A stretch of DNA of 64,000 bases. It comes from Anticarsia gemmatalis. Lineage: Eukaryota > Arthropoda > Insecta > Lepidoptera > Erebidae. The stretch is from positions 9,238,001 to 9,302,000 of the forward strand of contig NC_134756.1 in the NCBI RefSeq assembly GCF_050436995.1. Reading direction: 5' to 3'. Positions 26,263-38,275 of the stretch are shown in pieces. Each line of letters opens with the position of its first letter. Position 1 is the first letter of the stretch. The notes below the pieces were generated by a model, which had not been told where the DNA came from, searched no databases, and worked only from the letters and a program-made list of their open reading frames with translations. The position numbers and the translations under genes were made by a program.

Positions 26263-26522
26263 AGCCATAGGTTTACGTTAACATACAATATTTTACCTTA
26301 CAATAACGTAACACTCTCATAAAATCGCTTCTAGTCGTTAAAACAAACAGTTTTTTTTACAAGCTGTTAAAGACTAACTCACAGCGCCAAAACTAGATGG
26401 CGTTACTGAGCCCATTCTGCGAAACGCCTCACGTTGAGTTAACGCGTAGGTGTCATTTACGTAAACTTGTTTGAAAAACAACAATATACGTATTATTACT
26501 TATAAATTGATATATTTAAGTA

Positions 26523-26698
26523 CTAATTTCCATCCGCGATTTTTTCTAAGTGAAAAAACCCCGGGGTAAAAAGTGTGTTAATTTACTTTATTTATGAACT
26601 ATCTGCATTTAAAATGTCATCCAATACAGTCCAGTAGTTTTTTCGTGAAAGAATAACAAACAAACATACATCCTCACCAATTTTCGTATTTATAATAT
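26523..26698 (-). mobile_element. Helitron-type repeat (family E), inverted
   Basis: On the minus strand it starts with ATATTATAAATACGAAAATTGG, then GGATGTATGTTTGTTTGTTA, TTTCACGAAAAAACTACTGG and CCCCGGGG, and ends ATCGCGGATGGAAATTAG, where TTAG replaces the canonical CTAG. Copies at 14945, 21279 and 49554 share this order. Confidence 0.6.
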
Positions 26699-26745
26699 CA
26701 CGCCTTTTTCCCATAAGTATGGGCAGAGACTAAAGATGATAAAAG
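26699..26745 (+). repeat. Interspersed repeat fragment (7465 family)
   Basis: Reads CACGCCTTTTTCCCATAAGT then ATGGGCAGAGACTAAAG, the beginning of the family at 7465 and 8455. It abuts the family E Helitron at 26698. Confidence 0.5.
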
Positions 26746-27081
26746 TAGGATTAAAATCAGTTAGAATGAAAGGATTGGAAATGTCTGCATTAGATTATGA
26801 TGATTCTAAATGTTAATAGTAATGTCTTACGATATGAACATAATAACTGCCGCGGGACGTTCAGTTTGTCCTAATCTGTCCCTTTATGTAGATTACATTA
26901 AACAATTACCAAATCAGAATACGGTCTATAACTTAGAACATTAGTGGGCATTGTTTATCGAAGTAAAATATTAGGTACATACATATTATGGCATATGTCT
27001 AAGACTTACTTACTGTAATATGTCTATTTTTAAATGTATTTATGCGTTTGCTGTAGACTAATAATTTAAAATATTATAATA

Positions 27082-27325
27082 TCGCGCCTGTCTGTACCCG
27101 AAGGTGTAGGCAAAGGCTTATGGAATACACCAACGTTTCGCGTTAAAAATGCTAGTCCCATGTAATAGGGAGCCATTCATCGAGCAAGTTACCAAACTCC
27201 GGGTCACTATTGTGAAATTATCTAATAAAAAATATAAAAGATCAATATCTAGTACTCCAGGCAGGAATTGAAACCGAGGCTTCACAATCAGTAGTCGCAT
27301 TAACTACCGCATAACAGAGACAGTA
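27082..27325 (-). repeat. SINE family A, near full length
   Basis: On the minus strand, in order: tRNA-like head (CTGTCTCTGTTATGCGGTAG, GACTACTGATTGTGAAG, then a B box GGTTTCAATTCC), body with GACCCGGAGTTTGGTAAC and CCCTATTACATGGGAC, GGTGTATTCCATAAGCC, and the 3' end ACAGGCGCGATATT. It is a tRNA-derived SINE with the same head, body and 3' end as the copies at 48889 and 55245. The 60-codon minus frame within is not a gene. Confidence 0.7.
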
Positions 27326-27604
27326 AAGTTTTACTTTTTATTAAATACGGAAATGGAGGAAATAATATAATTTGTTTGTGTAAGAGTTAAACAAGGAAAA
27401 TAGGGAACTGTAGTTGCCAGCCATAAATACTGGCAGCCGGGAGTTTTGGGTCGACACTCGAATGAATTAAAAGAAAACAGAGTAATTCGGGATCTAGTCA
27501 TTATACTGAGACTATGGTAGGTTCGTTAGCATTTTATATATAACCGCATTTATAAGGAAATATTTTTTTAAGATATCTAATAATGCAATAGTAGATGTTT
27601 ACAT

Positions 27605-27690
27605 GTAGCGTGATGGACTCAAGACCCGATCTTTTCTTTATTCTGGGAGGAAACCCTTGCCCAGTCGTGGGACAGCAATGGATAAGATTT
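27605..27690 (+). repeat. LINE 3'-tail fragment
   Basis: Carries GATGGACTCAAGACCCGATC, GGGAGGAAACCCTTGCCCAG and GTGGGACAGCAATGG. I know this order as the end of a non-LTR retrotransposon reading frame and its 3' end, common in Lepidoptera. Only the last part is present, as expected of 5'-truncated LINE copies. The clade assignment is uncertain. Confidence 0.55.
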
Positions 27691-30600
27691 ATTGAATTAA
27701 GGTGTAATTTCTATCATAATGTTTGATCTTGACATTGAACTACTTTAATGTGATGTGCTTTAATACCTGATCTGAGTAACTAATTCGCTTAAATACCATC
27801 AAATAATCATGAAGCTTTAAAATGAACTTAAGAAAATGAAAGAATAATTTCTATTTATCGACAAATTATCATACTTTCTTTCAAAGGCGAAGAAATCATT
27901 AAAATCTTTCTCAACCAATCTACGTATATCGTCACGGAAAATATTGAAAATTCGCGTCACTTTGTCAGATTTCGATTTCATACTTTTCCACTCTTTCAAA
28001 TAAGGCTTGCTCGTATATGGAGGTTGATAATTTGTAGATCACGGAGGATAACTGGAGGTCAATGGCCCAGTGACACGTTACACGTAGCGGCTAATATGGC
28101 AGGGCCTCAAGCGATACTCGTGTACAGTCAAAATATGTACACACTCTCACATTTTTCTACAGACCTTTTATGAATGAAAAATACTACTGTCTACAACTTA
28201 AAGGTAATTTTACAAATAATGTGTATTTATTGTCGACTAATAGCAAGAACTAAATTGATATTTTTTAAAGTATTGTTTGATTGGAAATGGGACTTTTTTC
28301 CTAGGCAAATCAAAAGACGTTGCCAAATTGTTAAATATTAAGCAAATAGCAAACTTAGCAATGAAGATATTTAACTGTTAATAAAATTAGTGCGAAGTAA
28401 GACAACGTTACATTATGTCTTATGCCTATATTTGTATTTTGAAAGGAATTAGTTCGACTACATTTCCTATAGTTAAGAGTTCATTTAACGGTAAAGAAAA
28501 AAGGAAATGCAAATCTGCACGGATTAAACTGTAGCAGTTGTAAGAGTGTTATCGATTTTATGCATACTTTGATTACGGTCAATCTGTAACACAGTATGTG
28601 TCGACATTAGCTGACTTGCAAATGTCAATCCCTTAAATTGTTGTGACACTGAACTGTTGATGCTTTAAGCCTATAGCTATACGTAAACCTACCTTTAGAG
28701 TATTGATTAATTCGGGTTGTAGAGATCTGTATACGGCTATTTCGTATAAAAACTGTCATCAGTTTAATCTGACAAACTGGACACTCAACAATTCTTATAA
28801 ACACATAGGAAGGTATATTAAATATTGTATTAATTTAATCGTATCGTAAACTTTTGGGTGTCGAAAGAAATGGCTGTAAGTTTCTTGCAAGCTTTTCTAA
28901 AAGATGCTTTAATTTTATTTGGAACGTAGAAAGTTAGCATTGATAACTTACTTTACTTCGATAATATAAGCACACTAAACGATATTTTGACTATTAAACA
29001 AAACTGTTAGATTCCTTCTCTACAAAAAAGTTGCAAAACTCATTTAAAAACCTTATAAATCATACAAATACAGATAATAACTAAAAGTAAAAGATAAAGA
29101 TATCATGTAGTATCGGTTTCAAGGTATACTTATCGTTATAGACTTGTGCCGGCAGCTGCTAACTTCAGCAGGTGGGTCTCTTATCACTGTCCACTCTACG
29201 CTTGCCTGCTATTGGGAAACGTGTTATTCAATGTATTGTAAATTACGAATTTTAATATGCCACTGGTGATCTGCTGGGGTTTGATTCTAGAGTCGGGTAA
29301 AGTGCTTTTTGAATGTCCGAATTTTGTGGTAGGAGCATAACTTGGAATTTTGTAACGCCCCGTATAGGATAATCGTTGAATTATTGTTTGAGCTCTATTA
29401 CTTGACACTCACATTATAAAAGGCGAAACGGAGATGAATTTAATATGCATCATATATGATTACACCTATTAACAGATATGCCGTTATAGACCTTAACAAT
29501 AATAAAGTCAAGCATAACTAGTCCTGGATATTAACCATAACCACCAACTTTTCGATACGAAGTGCCATTTTCATTTGCATACGTTTGCGCTTTTTTAAAC
29601 CAGTAACATATTTGCGCTAACATAAACACAGTACGCATGAACATTTCTCTAAAAAAATCTAAACTGAACCGAATGGCGTATCGTTTTAAAACTATCGGAT
29701 ACAATATCAATATACCGATGTGGGAGCCCTCTGCGGTGTTTGTCACGGCTCCCTCGCGCCAGATGGGACGACGCCCCGCCCTACACCATGCTCCACACAG
29801 CTATAGGTACAGGTGCACCGCACCTATTAAATACACCATATTATAACCGAATTAATTCGCGTAATATATTAGTTTTTAAGTCAGCTGGCCGATGTTTACT
29901 TTTTTTACCAATTTAAAAGTAAATTTTAAATAACAGGAGTTCAATGTTTCTTATAAGTATGAGAAGTTATGTCACAATTTTCAGGTTAACTATCGTAATA
30001 AGTATGTTTAAATCTGTTTTTGCTATCGCACTTTCGTAGCAGTAGGTTTCGAAGATTAAAATGTTAAAAAAAAGTTTGAACTGAAAGCTTGTGACATAGA
30101 AATCCTGTCAAAAAAAACAGTTAGTAAAAGATTCCTTTTTATTTAATTATTGTGCTATACATATTGCGTTTTTTAAATAATGAGAAGCCCATGTTTTCCC
30201 CCGTAATATGGGAACGTTAACGGTCTTCGACACACACATTTAATTATTTTATAAGTTTATCCGTAAAAGTGCAATAAATAAATAAATTTCAGTTAATATA
30301 ATAAAACAGTATGTGTAAAATTTTCTTAAAACATCTATGTAACCATGTTTCATGCGAATAAATGTTCTTTCTTTGTTCCGTAACGGTATAAGGAAGATAA
30401 CAGACATAGCTGTGTCTATAAATGTGTATATTCTTTTGTATGCTATCTATATTTAGGTAAGTTTATTAATTAAATGTTAAATTATCCTTGTAGGTATTAA
30501 GACGTATTTATATTTAGTATGTTTACGAATAGTCTGGTTTACCATAGTACAAGCTCTACTTAGTTCGAAATCAGATAACCCTATGTGAGTTTAAAGATCC

Positions 30601-31190
30601 ATCCCTAATATTTTAAAATTTGGGTGGTCAGTAGAAATGTGTTGCTTGGTTATTATTCTTAGAAATTCTGATATGTAGGCCCCGTGTTTTAGGTTCAATT
30701 CACTTTTTGAATAATACGGCATTGAGCTACTTAAATACACTATTTTTTGTGTCGGTTGAGGGTGTAATTTGAAGGTCACTTTTTTAAGCATTAGTCATGT
30801 TAAAGACCTTTGTGGTACAGAGGTCACTAAGGGTGCAGATATACAAACAATAGTTAAAGTGACATTGGTACCAATCACGCCATCTGCTATCCTTTTCTAA
30901 TCATAATAAAAGAAGGAGAAGGAACTGAAATGTCTCTTTCGACACTATTTTACAGTATTTATGATCCATTACAGATGTTAGTATCTTAGTATGTAGATTA
31001 TCCTCGAATATGTTATTTCTAAAACAGCACATGTTAATATCTTCGTAACGTGAGATACGCCCTTTTTGAATTGCATGCCTACCCAATTGTGGTGCTGCCG
31101 ATTAGATTTTCCGTATCGTTCCCTGCGGCTTTGTACCGTTTTAGTTACATTACTGTCTAAGAATGTTCATACTAGTTCCTTCTATTTTCC
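27691..31190. other. Non-coding, nothing definite
   Basis: No supported gene in 3.5 kb. A GC-richer spot at about 29717-29800 holds a GGGAGCC...GGCTCCC inverted repeat and two opposed frames (71 codons minus, 69 plus), but nothing coding-like. The remaining frames are 60-70 codons without motifs. Confidence 0.5.
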
Positions 31191-31230
31191 ACTATTCCCA
31201 CAATTTCCCACTGTTTCCCGCTATTCCATC
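31191..31230. repeat. Short tandem array, 10-bp period
   Basis: Four degenerate decamers in phase: ACTATTCCCA, CAATTTCCCA, CTGTTTCCCG and CTATTCCATC. A minor pyrimidine-rich tandem repeat. Confidence 0.6.
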
Positions 31231-32066
31231 CTAAGTTGTACAAACATACCTATACAACTTTTCCCGTAAATAGTCTCTACATGCCGCATAACACAATGAG
31301 GTGTAATCTGAAAACTTCGCTAGATGGCGTTAGGCTGCGCGAACTCTATTCTGAAGTTGAATTTGTTTATTTACCGTTTCATGTAGAGTATTTTTTTACT
31401 CATTGTGCATATTTTAACAGATTTGCGACTCTGCCATCATTAACTTTTTTATTTATTCCATATGTTGACTGCATACAAAATATATAAAAACTATTTTAAA
31501 AAGCATCAAAGTTATGTTTATAGGTCTACATTTCATTAGCCTTAATCATGTACCTATCTTAGATCCTTGCTAAAATATAATTAAACAATTTAAACATCAC
31601 TTTATTACTATTAAACTAGAGCAAAATTTTTAACAAAAAGCAATGCAACAGTAGCACCAAAACCCTGTACTACCAACAAACTCCTACAAACTGGGTACCT
31701 AAATAAATCGTAACAAATACTCCGCAGCTCGTCCGTGATTGACCGTTGATGATTTGTAAAAGGATATTCTTGCCTTTACCTGCTCAGTCATAAAACGTTC
31801 CGACGCGGCGAAAGAGTTCGACCGCTGAGATAATAATGAGTTCTAACCGACACTTTTGTATCTTTATTCTTGAATCTAAAAGAAAAATGTGTTATAATTA
31901 TACTTTTAGTACTTCGTGTAAGTGTTAAATGTTTGAATGTGGCTGTATTTATTGATATCTTAAATGCAAAGCTCTATTAAATATTGCTTTAGTTAGTGTT
32001 ACAATTCAGTGCCTACATAAAAAGTAGAGCCGCGAAGAAGAACTGCCTAGACCTAAATAAAATAGT
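31231..32066. other. Non-coding, nothing definite
   Basis: AT-rich. The 83-codon plus frame at 31236-31487 has no motif and contains the TAGATGGCGTTAG phrase often seen in dispersed repeats. Confidence 0.5.
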
Positions 32067-32188
32067 TTAACTCCCGGTTTTTGAGGTATGTTTAGCAGTA
32101 GTTCTATTCAATAGCGTTTAAACTTATTAAAAAAAACACAATTGGATAGATAAACTACCGCTAAATGTACCTCAGAAACCAGGGGTAA
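32067..32188. mobile_element. Foldback MITE, copy 1
   Basis: Two long inverted arms meet at an A-rich centre. The left arm begins TTAACTCCCGGTTTTTGAGG and the right arm, reverse complemented, begins TTTACCCCTGGTTTCTGAGG. Both continue through ATTTAGCGGTAG-like and TATCCAATTG/ATTCAATAG-like phrases. Length is about 120 bp. It has no coding capacity. The same element, with better matched arms, lies 1.6 kb away at 33806-33930. The superfamily is not certain because the target duplication is unclear in this copy. Confidence 0.75.
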
Positions 32189-32395
32189 ATTGTATACTAT
32201 CGAATATCGTAAGTCAAAGATAGATCATAAGGCAGTGATAAATAACCACTTAGTTGAAATAACTCAATAAAACTTCAATAAAAACTTGCCATAAAAGTAA
32301 TACAACATTCAAACAAACATTTTCACACGCGACACACAAACAAACTTTACGCACACAGTTCAACAACTTGGTACATTTAACTGAAATATTTTAAA
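32189..32395. other. Short non-coding gap between MITE and Helitron
   Basis: AT-rich spacer with no recognisable feature. Confidence 0.6.
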
Positions 32396-32686
32396 TCTAT
32401 CATCAATAGTAATAGTAATAGTAATAATATTATAAAGCTGAAGAGTGTGTTTGTTTGATTGTTTGTTTGTTTGAACGCGCTAATCTCAGGAACTACTGGT
32501 CCGATTTGAAAAATTACCTCAGTGTTAGATAGTCAATTTATCGAGGAAGGCTATAGGCGAGGAAGTATATATCATCACGCTACGAAAAATAGGAGCAGAG
32601 TATCAATAAAAAATGTTACAAAAACAGGGAAAATTTTGACTCATTCTCTCTTATGTGACGCAAGCGAAGTTGCGCGGGTCAGCTAG
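32396..32686 (+). mobile_element. Non-autonomous Helitron, Lep1-like, with internal microsatellite
   Basis: Begins TC after an A. It carries an (AATAGT)n microsatellite at 32404-32428 inserted in the TATACTAATATTATAAAGC start, then the GTTT-rich tract, GAACGCGCTAATCTCAGG and CTATAGGCGAGG. It ends with the CGCAA/TTGCG hairpin, CGGGTCAG and CTAG followed by T. It is about 290 bp, longer than its relatives mainly through the microsatellite and a small duplication near TATAGGCGAGGAAGTATAT. Non-coding. Confidence 0.85.
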
Positions 32687-33359
32687 TTGCCTAATAAACT
32701 TCACAACTTAATACTACAGCTTGAAGTCTAGTCGTCAGAACAAATATGGTGTTTGTACTTCGCACGTTTTTGTTTCAAGGTCTCGTAAATACGACACAAT
32801 TCCCTTTATTCCCGTTTGTACGGCTTGCCAGTAATTAGGAAAGTGTTTAGACTTAATACTGTGTGTTGAGTTGTTATTTGTAATAGCGTAAATTATACTT
32901 TAGACAGCTGTGGTCTCTGGTCCTGGATTTCAAAGAGAATCTTAAACCTTTCAAAAGCTGATATGCCTTGATATAAATTTCAGTGCCGTCTAGTTGTACA
33001 AGTTTAAATATTTATTATTTATGCTAAGTGGCTAACTCCCTTCTTTGTTCGGTGCTTATTTTGTTTTCTTTTTAATTTATAGATTCAAAAGAAAAAAGAG
33101 GCTCTCAATAGGAGAGAGAGAGAAAACGCTTAAACAATTGCTTTGATACACATTTAACCACCTGACACACAATAGCATTAAAAACATTTAAATCAATAAA
33201 GCAGCCAATGATAGGAAGCCAATAATTCTCTTTAAGTAGCGGGTTATTAATCTGATCCGATTATAATACGACAAAATCTTTCAACCACCAATCCAATAAC
33301 AATTACTTTCACATCCTCCCATACATAATCCTAAAAGAATAAAAAGTAGTGGAAGTAAG
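32687..33359. other. Non-coding, nothing definite
   Basis: AT-rich with a short GAGA run near 33113. No gene, repeat end or RNA feature recognised. Confidence 0.5.
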
Positions 33360-33520
33360 CGTGGCAGCTGTGCGGCTGGTGCGGTGCGGTGCGGCGGCGC
33401 GAGCCATGAGGCGCGGGCGCACGTTGCTTGCTCCTTTGGCCGCGGGGCGGGGTCACTGACCGCGCTCGGATGCGCATGCGACCCCGCGCAACGTTTCCGC
33501 CCACTTCCGTGATCGACCAC
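33360..33520. other. CpG-rich island, possible promoter or exon
   Basis: About 140 bases dense in CpG, with GTGCGGTGCGGTGCGGCGGCGCG, GGGCGGGGTCACTGACCGCGC and ATGCGCATGCGACC. The surrounding kilobases are AT-rich. A 79-codon minus frame (33281-33520) crosses it: Arg/Ala/Pro-rich, then a Leu-rich hydrophobic segment, as CpG-rich DNA gives by chance. I see no TATA box, initiator or splice pattern that would settle the strand. Confidence 0.4.
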
Positions 33521-33805
33521 CCTTAACTATCCGATCATGACATGATCGACACTTCGATCGCTCTGTAATTGATGTTTTATATAAAGTGTTTCATTTTAGA
33601 TTGATTAACGTTCGATTTCAATTATGATATGGTTTATGCATGTGCTATTTTTTCTTTGAAGAAATTAATTTTGTTTTTCATCAGATATTTTACTTAACAG
33701 CTTATAAAACGGTTTTGTTATCGCTTTTTGCAATAATGTGCTTGTTACAGGACATCTGTAGATTCAAGTCAGGTAAGAAAAAAAAGTGAAGTGACTTTTA
33801 GGTTA
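33521..33805. other. Short non-coding spacer
   Basis: Begins with clustered GATCG-containing phrases (GTGATCGACC, CGATCATGACATGATCGACA) that form small imperfect palindromes directly beside the CpG island. Nothing else recognised. Confidence 0.5.
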
Positions 33806-33930
33806 TTAACCCCCGGTTTCTGAGATACATTTAGCGGTAGCTTATCTATTCAATAACGTTTAAACTCATATAAAAAAAACGCTATTGAATAGATAAACTA
33901 CCGCTAAATGTACACAGAAACCGGGCATTA
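33806..33930. mobile_element. Foldback MITE, copy 2
   Basis: The left arm reads CCCCCGGTTTCTGAGATACA, then TTTAGCGGTAG, TTATCTATTCAATAACG. The right arm is its near-perfect reverse complement, ending CAGAAACCGGGC. The centre is a short AT-rich loop (AACTCATATAAAA). TTA triplets flank both ends (33806-33808 and 33928-33930), which would fit a PIF/Harbinger-type target duplication, but two copies are too few to fix the ends. Confidence 0.8.
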
Positions 33931-36900
33931 TTTCGTAATAGTCTTCTATATTTATTGACCCGATAGTCCTTAAAAAAACTAGTACAGCAACGAAAGATCT
34001 TACTTCACTAACCCTACCTGTCCTATAAAGGCAAAGTAAAGTATTGGTGGCACTTTCACACAATCATTGCTTATACGTTGTAATCGTTCTTCTATCGGTT
34101 GAGGCGCGAAAGTCACAGTTAACAAGTAACAACTCAATATCCTTGGCTTCGAGCGCGCATTATCGCGAGCCCATTTATGTATAACGGACATTGTAGGATA
34201 CAGTTGCGTTTTGTTGAGTAAGTTTGCATATATAGGAGGTTTTGAAGCTAGGTACTAGTGAAATGAAGAAATTTTACTTAAAGTCTGGATCATTCATTAA
34301 TAAAGTTTTTCATTCGGGTAAAAAAGACGGTATTATGATGTCTGATTGGACATATTTTCTAAATACGTGTGTTTCAGTATTCAAAGTACGGATAACGTCA
34401 AAAAAAATGAGTAAGAGTTTCGTAGATCGTTTCAATTATTTACCTAACCGTATCCTCAATTCCTCACCCCACTTTCACCTATAAAAACGTCTACACATAT
34501 AAAAATATCTTTAGCAGTTAAATCTCTTAGAAGTAATAAAAGCTGTGGATACATGATTTGCATATAGGCCATGGTTATCCGCAATATTAGCACGGTATTA
34601 CATCCATGAATACAGAGAATTTAGCTCTAGCGTCTTGTTTCAACCCACTGAGAGAAATATCCTAGCCTTCAACAGATATTGAAAGCATTCAGAACGTTGC
34701 GAAAAATATGTTTCACTTTACATAAGTACTTACATAACACAACCTTGTAACGTTACCGAATATCTAATTACAAATTGTATCACTGTGTAAATATACGCTT
34801 ATTATAAGTTTGGCTAAATACCAAATTATTTAAAAGATGTCTGTTTGTGCTGAATACATAATTGTGCCTGTTTCACTCTCGCAAATTGTATCCTCACTTT
34901 CTCTTTTTAATATCGGTCATATGAAAAGGACGAAAGATATGTACAGCCGAAAATCTTTCTCTACTTACATTAAAATTTGTTTATTCAATTACATAGGTAT
35001 AGCAAACGATTCTCTGTAAATTCATAGAAAAAGCAATTAAGTTTACAGTTCTTAAAAATCGTCCAAGACAGCAAGAATGCGGAGCGAGATTAAAATAAGA
35101 TTTGTACGATGTGCAATAGGATTGGCTCCATTCTTCACTGTACGTCTGACTATGCAATGTGTAACACGGAATACTTTACCGACCCATAACGTCGTATGTG
35201 AAACTTACCAGAAGTAACATTCGTACAGAATATGTTCTCTAGCAGAAAATATAACCTTATGTATAAAACAAGTATATATTTGGCCACGACACACATCTGT
35301 TATCGCATCATGTCCAAACTATACTGATCGCTAATTACCGCCACTTATAGCTGTCTGAACTCCCTCGCTCGTGAACGATAAGCCAATAAATTATCATTTT
35401 TCGACCGATAAACGTGCTTCATTAACCAGCGGTTTAGCCATTACGCCTCTCCACACAGATGTCGCTAGATAACAATAAAAATATTCCTAACAACACGTTA
35501 TCCAACTATCTTTCATACAAAAAACATATCGCGAACAAAAGTGGTTTGAAAATCAACACGATACAAAGCAAAGCGAGTAGTAACGACCTATATACAAATA
35601 CCGTAAGTCCATTTAAGGCGATACGGTAGTGTCTATAATTTTGCAATCCATCGAATGCTGGATAGGCAACTCAGAAATAAAGTCCTGAACTCAAAGTGTA
35701 GTGTATGAAACACAAATGGGAGGTGACAATATGATTTCGCATGCGCTACGGTCGTCTCGAGGGCATACGGTGGCTTTGGAGCAAAGAGTCATATGTCGAG
35801 AAACAGCGTTATTTAAAAATGGTCCTTAAACTAGATTGAGAGGGTTGATATAAGATTGTGTCGGTATAAAATTGAGGTCTATATGGAAATAGGACGCGAC
35901 AGGTTCGACGCGGATCGGTCGCATTCGGGTGCCGTCGTCGCGCACGTGCACACGGCGGGAATGGGACTCCATTAAATGTAGGGCTGCCTTGTACGAGTAT
36001 CTCCGATATCGAAGTAATCTTTTTACTCGCGCCACTATACTTCTAAAGAATTAGTTTTACTACTTCGGAGCAACTATTTTTACTCCCGCATACTTGATGT
36101 TGATGCTCATGTAAACAGCTCATCATGTAGATGAATATATTGATATTATGATTTAAATTCTTTGCAGACATATAATGGAATTAATAAAAGAACGCGATTT
36201 TGTTCCTCGAAAAATGCTTTGGGCTTTCAACGATATTTTATCGTTTCAATTGATGTCTGAGATAAAAGTTTTGAATCTATACAATAGGTTTGCATGCGGA
36301 CAGTATCCCTAGTGAATTATTGTAAAGAATGTATCGCACAACTATAAAACGTCGCCTTTGGAGTTTTTCGTAAACAATTGCGCCCATGTTTGTGAGTCGC
36401 AGTCCGTAAGGCGTACAAGTTTAAAAGTTCATTAACGTTCAATATCCAATGTCGGGCACAATAAAATTTAAATATTGCGAATTTTCCGGCTATCACGCTT
36501 CACGTGTACATACATTGTTTGATTATTTTAAGACAATGTTTGTCCAATCTTTGTTTCAACGTTATCTGATGAGAACGTTGAGATTTAGTACATTTGGGCC
36601 AACAGTTGTGGTTTCGGTGATGATTTCATTCGTTATTTTGTGAAAGGCGCTTTGTACGTTATTATATTCATACAACCTTGGCTGGTAGTCGGTAACGACT
36701 TCATTCAGCGTTGAGAATCTTTCTTTTAAATAGATAAACTATTTTTTGAAGCGGAGAACTTGTTTGGTGAATTTCTTTTGTTTCCTGGAGTTTATTTGTT
36801 TTGTCCGCCCACAAACTGGTGTAGTCTCGGAAATGCGGATTCGCTTTAATGGAACTAGATTGAACTGGATAATAAGAAGATTAAAAAATAATGTTGTTAA

Positions 36901-37463
36901 ACTGAGTGATGTAGATGTTTAAGCGTTAATAGAAGGGAGGAGAGAGAGTCAGCGTGCCGATGGCGGGCATATTGATCAAAAGATTAGGCGCGCACAAAGA
37001 GTTCGCTTGAACTGTCCCTAGCCGGAACGTGATGGCAGAAACCATGGCACTAATTAATGGACAATTGAGTTAAGAGACGCAACATCTATTATGCCCACTT
37101 TAGGAGTTTGTTTTACTATTGCATTATTCTCAATACGTCTACAAATATAGTAGCACGTGGAATATAATCTCTATAAAACTTAGTGTTAAAGATTTCGTAA
37201 CTTGAGATGATTTAATATGGCTGAAATTAACAATCACGATAAGATTATTCATATCAAGCAAAGATTAAAAAAACAAATAAGTACTTTTTATCTATCAGGA
37301 TAATATAAGCGAAATAATGACTAATAATTTAACAATTTTAAGTTGCGGGCAAACCATATTTTTCTAGAAACGATGACTACATTACTAAACAATTTGTTTG
37401 GGAGAAAACGCTTGTTAAAAGGAAAATGTAGGCAAAATTTTGATGCAACAGATTAAGGTTACA
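33931..37463. other. Non-coding, nothing definite
   Basis: Frames at 33866-34063, 34000-34191, 34242-34484, 34837-35019, 35826-36035 and 36449-36643 are 60-80 codons and unrelated to each other. The 69-codon minus frame at 35826-36035 (Arg-rich start, no motif) lies over a CpG-rich phrase (35925-35965) and is the least random looking of them, but I find no support for it as a gene. Confidence 0.45.
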
Positions 37464-37465
37464 TA

Positions 37466-37491
37466 GGGTAAGTTCGCCCTATCGCGTCCAT
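37466..37491 (+). repeat. Left terminal inverted repeat of pogo-like element
   Basis: Begins GGGTAAGTTCGCC and ends TCGCGTCCAT. It pairs with 39221-39246 with five mismatches over 26 bases. It ends in the same GCGTCCA motif that recurs inside the element. Confidence 0.75.
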
Positions 37492-37740
37492 CACCTAAAT
37501 CGCGTCCATTTTTCGCACCTGCCTATAAAAATACTTGCAAATAAATATAATATCACACTGATGAACGTGAATGTTATAACTGTCAATAGCTCAATTTGTA
37601 CGAAGCACGCACATATAGACAAAAGTTCCGAGTGCCTATTTAATCTGTGTAAAAAAAAAGATTAAGTTTGGTTGTTCAACAACGGAGTGCGCACGTGTGG
37701 GATTTTAGTAAAAAAATAGTGTGCAGCGGCGCGTTTGACG

Positions 37741-38275
37741 GTAAGTCTCTTTATGTTTTATGTGAAATTGAGGATACATAGATGTTCCGAGACATGAATC
37801 ATAACAAAAACTAATTATATTAATTACTAATTTGCGTTTTTTTATCTATTAAATAGTTAAAACATGGTGGACGCGAAATGCTACACTGAATTTATTAAAC
37901 TACCACTTTGCGTCCACAATGGACGCGAACTCGTCCATTTACGTTTTAGTTAGTTGTTTATTTTTAAGTGATTAAAATATTTAAATAAATTGGGTTTTCG
38001 TTCATTTTGTAATTAAAATTACACAATTGTAATACCCAATTTGCGTCCACATTATTAAGATTGTAGAAAAAGTAATGATAGATCGAACACGTGGACGCAA
38101 ACTATTCCTATAGGCTATATAGTCTTGTAACAAATCGCGTCCGTTTTTATTAAATAATCGCTCTATTTTTTGTAAAATACTGGCAATAGGATGAATATAA
38201 ATATTTTATTTTATTCAGTATTTTAAATCTAGTAGGTCCAATAAAATGTTTCTGTGATTCTTTTTTCTGTTTAAG
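37741..38275 (+). other. Putative 5' leader intron of the pogo-like element
   Basis: A strong donor (GACGGTAAGT, GT at 37741) and a pyrimidine-rich acceptor (TTCTTTTTTCTGTTTAAG, AG at 38274-38275) directly precede the ATG at 38276. An intron of 535 bases in the leader would place seven of the GCGTCCA motifs or variants within it. This is inferred from splice-site appearance only. Confidence 0.35.

Noticed and set aside
33281..33520. 79-codon minus frame with hydrophobic C-terminal half
   Set aside because: Lies on the CpG island where stops are rare; no homology recognised and both strands look equally open.
35826..36035. 69-codon Arg-rich minus frame
   Set aside because: Looks slightly protein-like, but there is no known family, no upstream promoter signal and no splice sites; left as unassigned.
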